22,672 nt of DNA, from positions 1 through 22,672 of the forward strand of contig URHH01000036.1 of assembly GCA_900547615.1 (NCBI GenBank), written 5' to 3'. The position numbers and the translations under genes were made by a program. Positions 20,045 through 22,672 of the stretch are shown here, one piece after another (positions within the stretch are counted from its first letter, which is position 1; each line of letters starts with the position of its first letter). The DNA is from an uncultured Blautia sp. GTDB taxonomy: Bacteria; Bacillota; Clostridia; Lachnospirales; Lachnospiraceae. A model generated the notes under the pieces. The model saw only the letters and a program-made list of their open reading frames with translations. It searched no databases and was not told the DNA's origin.

Positions 20045-21574
20045 ATGGAGCAGAAGAAAATGGTAAAAAAAACAAATAGAAAAGGTATTTCCGTTCTGGC
20101 AGCGGCAGTTTTGACAGCGTCTTTGCTGGGAGGACAGGTATATCCTGTGACTGCATCAGCTGAATACAGTACTACTATAACAAAAGGAAGCCTGATACCG
20201 GACAACGTAACAATTTCAGAACCGATGGCACTTTCCGGGGTTTCTCTTCCAGAAAGTGAATATGGAACTCTGACCTGGGCTGATGAAGCTTTTGTTCCTA
20301 CGGAACATGTGCAGTCCTGCGAGGTTATATTTACGCCGTCAGGAAAAGCAGATGTATCCGGTGTTTCCGGCTATGATAAAGAAACGGGGACAGTGATCGG
20401 ATATGTAAATGTGGTGGTAAGCAGTCTTGCAGAACAGGAAGAAGAGTATGAAGAATCTCCGGAAGAAAATCAGGATCAGGACACAGAAACAGAAGAGCCG
20501 GAAATAACTGAGACTCCGGAAGCAGGAGAGACACCAGATGAAGAAGAACCAGAGGCAACGGTAACGCCGGAAGCAACAGTAACTCCAGAAGTGACAGAAG
20601 CACCTGATAAGGAAGAGCCTGAAGCAAGCGCAACTCCGGAAGCAACGGTAACTCCTGGATTGACAGAGACTCCGGGAGCAGAAGAAACGCCTGAGGGAGA
20701 AGTACCAGAGGCAACGATAACTCCGGAAGCAGACCCTGAGATCACAGAAAACCCGGAGGAAGAGGAGGATAATATTTTTGACCGTCCGCAGGATCCTTCT
20801 GAGGAAGAGCAGGACCGTCCTTCAGATATGGAAGAAAATCTTACAGAGCAGGAAATGGCAGAGATGGCAGAACAGAATCATACCTGTAACGGGATTTCTG
20901 TTTCCGGCATCAATCTTCCGTGGTATGTACAGTTCCGTGCCACAAGCGGGGAAAGCTATGATTTTACAAACGAGGAAGACGCAGCAATTTTTAAATCCTA
21001 TGAGTTTGAATTATGGGATTTAAAGAACAATACAGAATATGCCATTCCGGACGGGCAGTATATCAGTGTGACAGTTCCTGTAAAAGATGGATATGATTAT
21101 TCCGTAGAGCATCTCCTTGATAATGGAGCAATGGAGACGATTATTCCAAATGTGGAAGATGGAGTTATGGTATTCAGCACACATTCTTTCAGCCCGTTTG
21201 GAATTGCCGGAAGTAAGCCGATCGTAGATAACGGAATTGCAGAGGACGGATATGGCGGAAATGCAAAGCCTACAAAGGCTCCTGAGGCAACAAAAACGCC
21301 GGAAGCAACGAAAGCTCCTTCTTCTGATGGGAAAGATCAGGGAACTTCCGATAATACAGGAGATAATACTTCTGTGCAGTCTCAGACAGATAAAACGGAA
21401 ACAAATGGCAGTACTGACAGCAAAACAGAGACAGATGAAAATACAAACACATCTGACAGCAAAAAATCTGTAAACACGGGTGATTCTACTGTGATCCTGC
21501 CGTTTGTGATCCTGGTGGCAGCAGCAGTGATCGTAGTCGGCGTTGTTCTTTATCTGAAGAAAAACAGAAAATAA
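20045..21574 (+). CDS. Exported, membrane-anchored, Thr/Pro/Glu-repeat surface protein
   Basis: 509 residues from ATG 20045 with GGGAGGT site; the upstream in-frame start lacks one. Signal peptide: basic N-terminus, hydrophobic GISVLAAAVLTASLLGG, cleavage near TASA (about residue 38). Residues about 145-250 are a low-complexity linker of degenerate ETPEATVTPE-type repeats; a globular part follows (about 280-400, HTCNGISVSGINLPWYVQF), then a second Thr/Lys/Asp-rich linker. The C-terminus has NTGDSTVILPFVILVAAAVIV plus LKKNRK, a membrane anchor. The NTGD before it resembles a degenerate LPxTG signal, so sortase anchoring is possible but uncertain. Likely a wall-spanning surface protein of unknown binding function. 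Confidence 0.8.
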   Translation: MEQKKMVKKTNRKGISVLAAAVLTASLLGGQVYPVTASAEYSTTITKGSLIPDNVTISEPMALSGVSLPESEYGTLTWADEAFVPTEHVQSCEVIFTPSGKADVSGVSGYDKETGTVIGYVNVVVSSLAEQEEEYEESPEENQDQDTETEEPEITETPEAGETPDEEEPEATVTPEATVTPEVTEAPDKEEPEASATPEATVTPGLTETPGAEETPEGEVPEATITPEADPEITENPEEEEDNIFDRPQDPSEEEQDRPSDMEENLTEQEMAEMAEQNHTCNGISVSGINLPWYVQFRATSGESYDFTNEEDAAIFKSYEFELWDLKNNTEYAIPDGQYISVTVPVKDGYDYSVEHLLDNGAMETIIPNVEDGVMVFSTHSFSPFGIAGSKPIVDNGIAEDGYGGNAKPTKAPEATKTPEATKAPSSDGKDQGTSDNTGDNTSVQSQTDKTETNGSTDSKTETDENTNTSDSKKSVNTGDSTVILPFVILVAAAVIVVGVVLYLKKNRK

Positions 21575-21587
21575 GAAGTCATAAGAG

Positions 21588-21629
21588 AAATCCCTTTTCC
21601 ATATATTTTCATATGGAAGGGGGATTTTT
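21588..21629 (+). terminator. Terminator after the surface-protein gene
   Basis: A 17-bp stem AAATCCCTTTTCCATAT / ATATGGAAGGGGGATTT with two G-T pairs, six-base loop, then TTTTT. Its right arm contains the GGGGG used as ribosome binding site by the next gene, so termination and translation may be linked. Confidence 0.85.
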
Positions 21630-21633
21630 AATT

Positions 21634-21984
21634 ATGAAGGGAAAAGCAGTTTTAAAAGCATTGCTTTTTGCTTACGGAATTACCGGGCTTCTTCTTTTGT
21701 TCCTTGCGTTTTTGCTGTTTCAGTTCAATCTGGGAGAAGGAACAGCGGCAGGAGGAATCGTGGCAGTTTACGTGCTGGCTTGCTTTTTCGGAGGCTTTGC
21801 AGCAGGGAAATTTATCAGAAAAGATAAATATTTCTGGGGAACGATAACAGGGCTTGCTTATTTTCTCCTCCTTGTTCTTGTGTCTTTCGGGGTACAGGGA
21901 AAGTGGGATATGACGGTACAGCATGTGATAACTACATTTTTTATGTGCCTTGGCGGCGGAGCTCTTGGCGGAATGCTCTCCTGA
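21634..21984 (+). CDS. TIGR04086-like small membrane protein
   Basis: 116 residues from ATG 21634. Four hydrophobic segments at about 7-31, 42-62, 69-92 and 97-115 (LLLLFLAFLLFQFNLG, GGIVAVYVLACFFGGFAAGKF) with a short loop FIRKDKYFWG. Length, four-helix plan and location directly upstream of the SCIFF precursor match the TIGR04086 family as I recall it. The function of that family is unknown, and a role in SCIFF handling is suggested only by gene neighbourhood. Confidence 0.75.
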   Translation: MKGKAVLKALLFAYGITGLLLLFLAFLLFQFNLGEGTAAGGIVAVYVLACFFGGFAAGKFIRKDKYFWGTITGLAYFLLLVLVSFGVQGKWDMTVQHVITTFFMCLGGGALGGMLS

Positions 21985-22026
21985 GAGAAATTTGCACAAA
22001 AAAGTCTTTTAAATTATAAAAATGTA

Positions 22027-22035
22027 TGCTATACT
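22027..22035 (+). promoter_or_regulatory. Extended -10 promoter of the SCIFF precursor gene
   Basis: TGCTATACT (22027-22035) is an extended -10. The 17-base-upstream -35 (TTTTAA) is poor, as is common with extended -10 promoters. Downstream lie an AAGGAGG site and ATG 22073. Confidence 0.55.
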
Positions 22036-22072
22036 ATCCCAAGAAATATTTATATATTAAGGAGGATATACG

Positions 22073-22213
22073 ATGGAGCATATCAAAACATTAAATACAA
22101 AAAATTTACAGAACACAGTAAAAAAAGGCGGCTGCGGAGAATGCCAGACATCTTGTCAGTCTGCTTGTAAAACTTCCTGTACAGTAGGAAATCAGAGCTG
22201 CGAGCATAAATAA
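22073..22213 (+). CDS. scfA: SCIFF ribosomal peptide precursor (six cysteines in forty-five residues)
   Basis: A 46-residue peptide starting MEHIKTLNTKNLQNTVKKGG (leader) and ending with a core of six Cys at 21, 24, 28, 32, 36 and 43 (CGECQTSCQS, ACKTSC, SCEHK). This spacing and length are diagnostic of SCIFF peptides, nearly universal in Clostridia, which the radical-SAM maturase ScfB converts to a thioether-bridged ranthipeptide. AAGGAGG lies just upstream. The maturase gene follows, as expected. Confidence 0.95.
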   Translation: MEHIKTLNTKNLQNTVKKGGCGECQTSCQSACKTSCTVGNQSCEHK

Positions 22214-22235
22214 GGCGGCTGTAGAAAAACATCGG

Positions 22236-22262
22236 GCAGCGGGTATGTATCCGCTGCTTCTT
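22236..22262 (+). terminator. Terminator after scfA
   Basis: Perfect 7-bp stem GCAGCGG (22236-22242) with CCGCTGC (22251-22257), then TTCTTCTT. The T tract is interrupted, so it likely leaks. Confidence 0.65.
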
Positions 22263-22290
22263 CTTGTATAACAGGAAATTATAATGTTCG

Positions 22291-22317
22291 AAGCGGACTT
22301 GTCCGCTTTGTTCTTTT
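22291..22317 (+). terminator. Second terminator between scfA and scfB
   Basis: AAGCGGAC-TT-GTCCGCTT with a two-base loop (22291-22308), then TGTTCTTTTT. Two hairpins in tandem would make far more scfA than scfB transcript, matching the need for excess substrate over enzyme. Confidence 0.8.
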
Positions 22318-22347
22318 TATGAAAATCAGCAGAAAGGATTAAGAAAA

Positions 22348-22672
22348 ATGAGTCTGATTCACCGTTATCAGAGCAACGGCTACAACATTGTTCTGGATAC
22401 ATCTTGTAGATGAAGTTAAATATGAAGTGCTTCCTTATCTTGAGGAGGGGATGGACACCGCTGAGATTATACAGAAGCTTGACGGTCGTTTTAATGAAAA
22501 AGATGTGGAAACTTCTGTTTCTGAATGCAGGAAGCTTGCAGAAGAGGGAATGCTTTTCACAAAAGATATTTATGAGGCTGCAATCGAAGAATTTACAGAC
22601 AGCAGACAGACAGTAGTAAAGGCGCTTTGCCTTCACATTTCCCCTGACTGTAAACTTGCCTGCACTTCATCA
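22348..22672 (+). pseudogene. scfB: SCIFF maturase (radical SAM) gene, 5' end, apparently frameshifted; cut by window end
   Basis: ATG 22348 (AAAGGA upstream) opens MSLIHRYQSNGYNIVLD, a typical ScfB start. The frame then reaches TGA at 22411 after only 21 codons. Another frame, open from 22400 to the window end, continues as HLVDEVKYEVLPYLEEGMDT and on to KALCLHISPDCKLAC, a good RiPP-recognition-domain and pre-SAM sequence. About six residues usual in the family (an N-S-G-A-type turn) are missing at the junction, so a deletion not divisible by three probably occurred near 22398-22400. The visible end reads CKLACTS, lacking the third Cys of CX3CX2C, possibly a second lesion. Real inactivation or an assembly error are both possible. 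Confidence 0.65.

Noticed and set aside
20331..20745. Minus-strand frames opposite the repeat region of the surface protein
   Set aside because: They are mirror translations of the ETPEATVTPE-type repeats (Leu/Pro or Ser/Gly/Val rich) and lack start signals.
1..22672. CRISPR arrays, tRNA or rRNA genes
   Set aside because: No regularly spaced direct repeats with unique spacers and no cloverleaf or rRNA-like segments were seen. The phased GGTCTAAA boxes are too short and close to be a CRISPR array.

Overview
The window looks like the chromosome of a gut Firmicute, most likely Lachnospiraceae. It has a SCIFF peptide precursor next to its radical-SAM maturase gene, a TIGR04086-type membrane protein, DUF5688 and CNNM/HlyC proteins, strong AGGAGG ribosome binding sites, TTG/GTG starts, and rho-independent terminators. 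Two mobile elements lie side by side and occupy about two thirds of the window.

Region 1 (1 to about 7.9 kb) is the right end of a tailed prophage. It holds two late structural genes, a holin and a two-domain endolysin. An in-frame TGA cuts the endolysin's C-terminal cell-wall-binding part off. Convergent to these is a two-gene RloA/RloB (AbiL-like) defence cassette with its own promoter. Then come a Tn916-type excisionase and tyrosine integrase, and a gene-free stretch with repeated GGTCTAAA boxes that look like integrase arm sites.

Region 2 (8022-15386) is a 7.36 kb integrative element carried by a large serine recombinase. It has split a host low-molecular-weight protein tyrosine phosphatase (ptp) gene inside the codons of its active-site loop. 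Joining the two ends rebuilds an uninterrupted 160-residue ptp (attB) on one side and an inverted-repeat attP centred on AAAGTA-TG-TACTTT on the other. The element carries its own complete, differently coded ptp immediately inside attL, where the disrupted host gene's promoter can drive it. The recombinase gene runs through attR and ends in host DNA, so its last residues differ between the integrated and circular forms. The cargo is a small HUH (rolling-circle type) protein, an HTH protein, several unrecognised small genes, a cluster of palindromes that could be an origin, a lone HK97-gp10-like head-tail/tail-completion protein, and a small serine resolvase with an operator-like palindrome. 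With no capsid, terminase or conjugation genes, it reads best as a phage-satellite-like or mobilizable element.

Region 3 (15387-22672) is host chromosome: the inactive 3' remnant of ptp, a DUF5688 protein, an Amidase_3-SPOR protein, a YdcF/DUF218 protein, a CNNM-type membrane protein on the minus strand, a repeat-rich surface protein, a TIGR04086-like membrane protein, the SCIFF precursor, and the start of its maturase, which appears frameshifted.

All functional calls come from reading motifs by eye; no database search was run.
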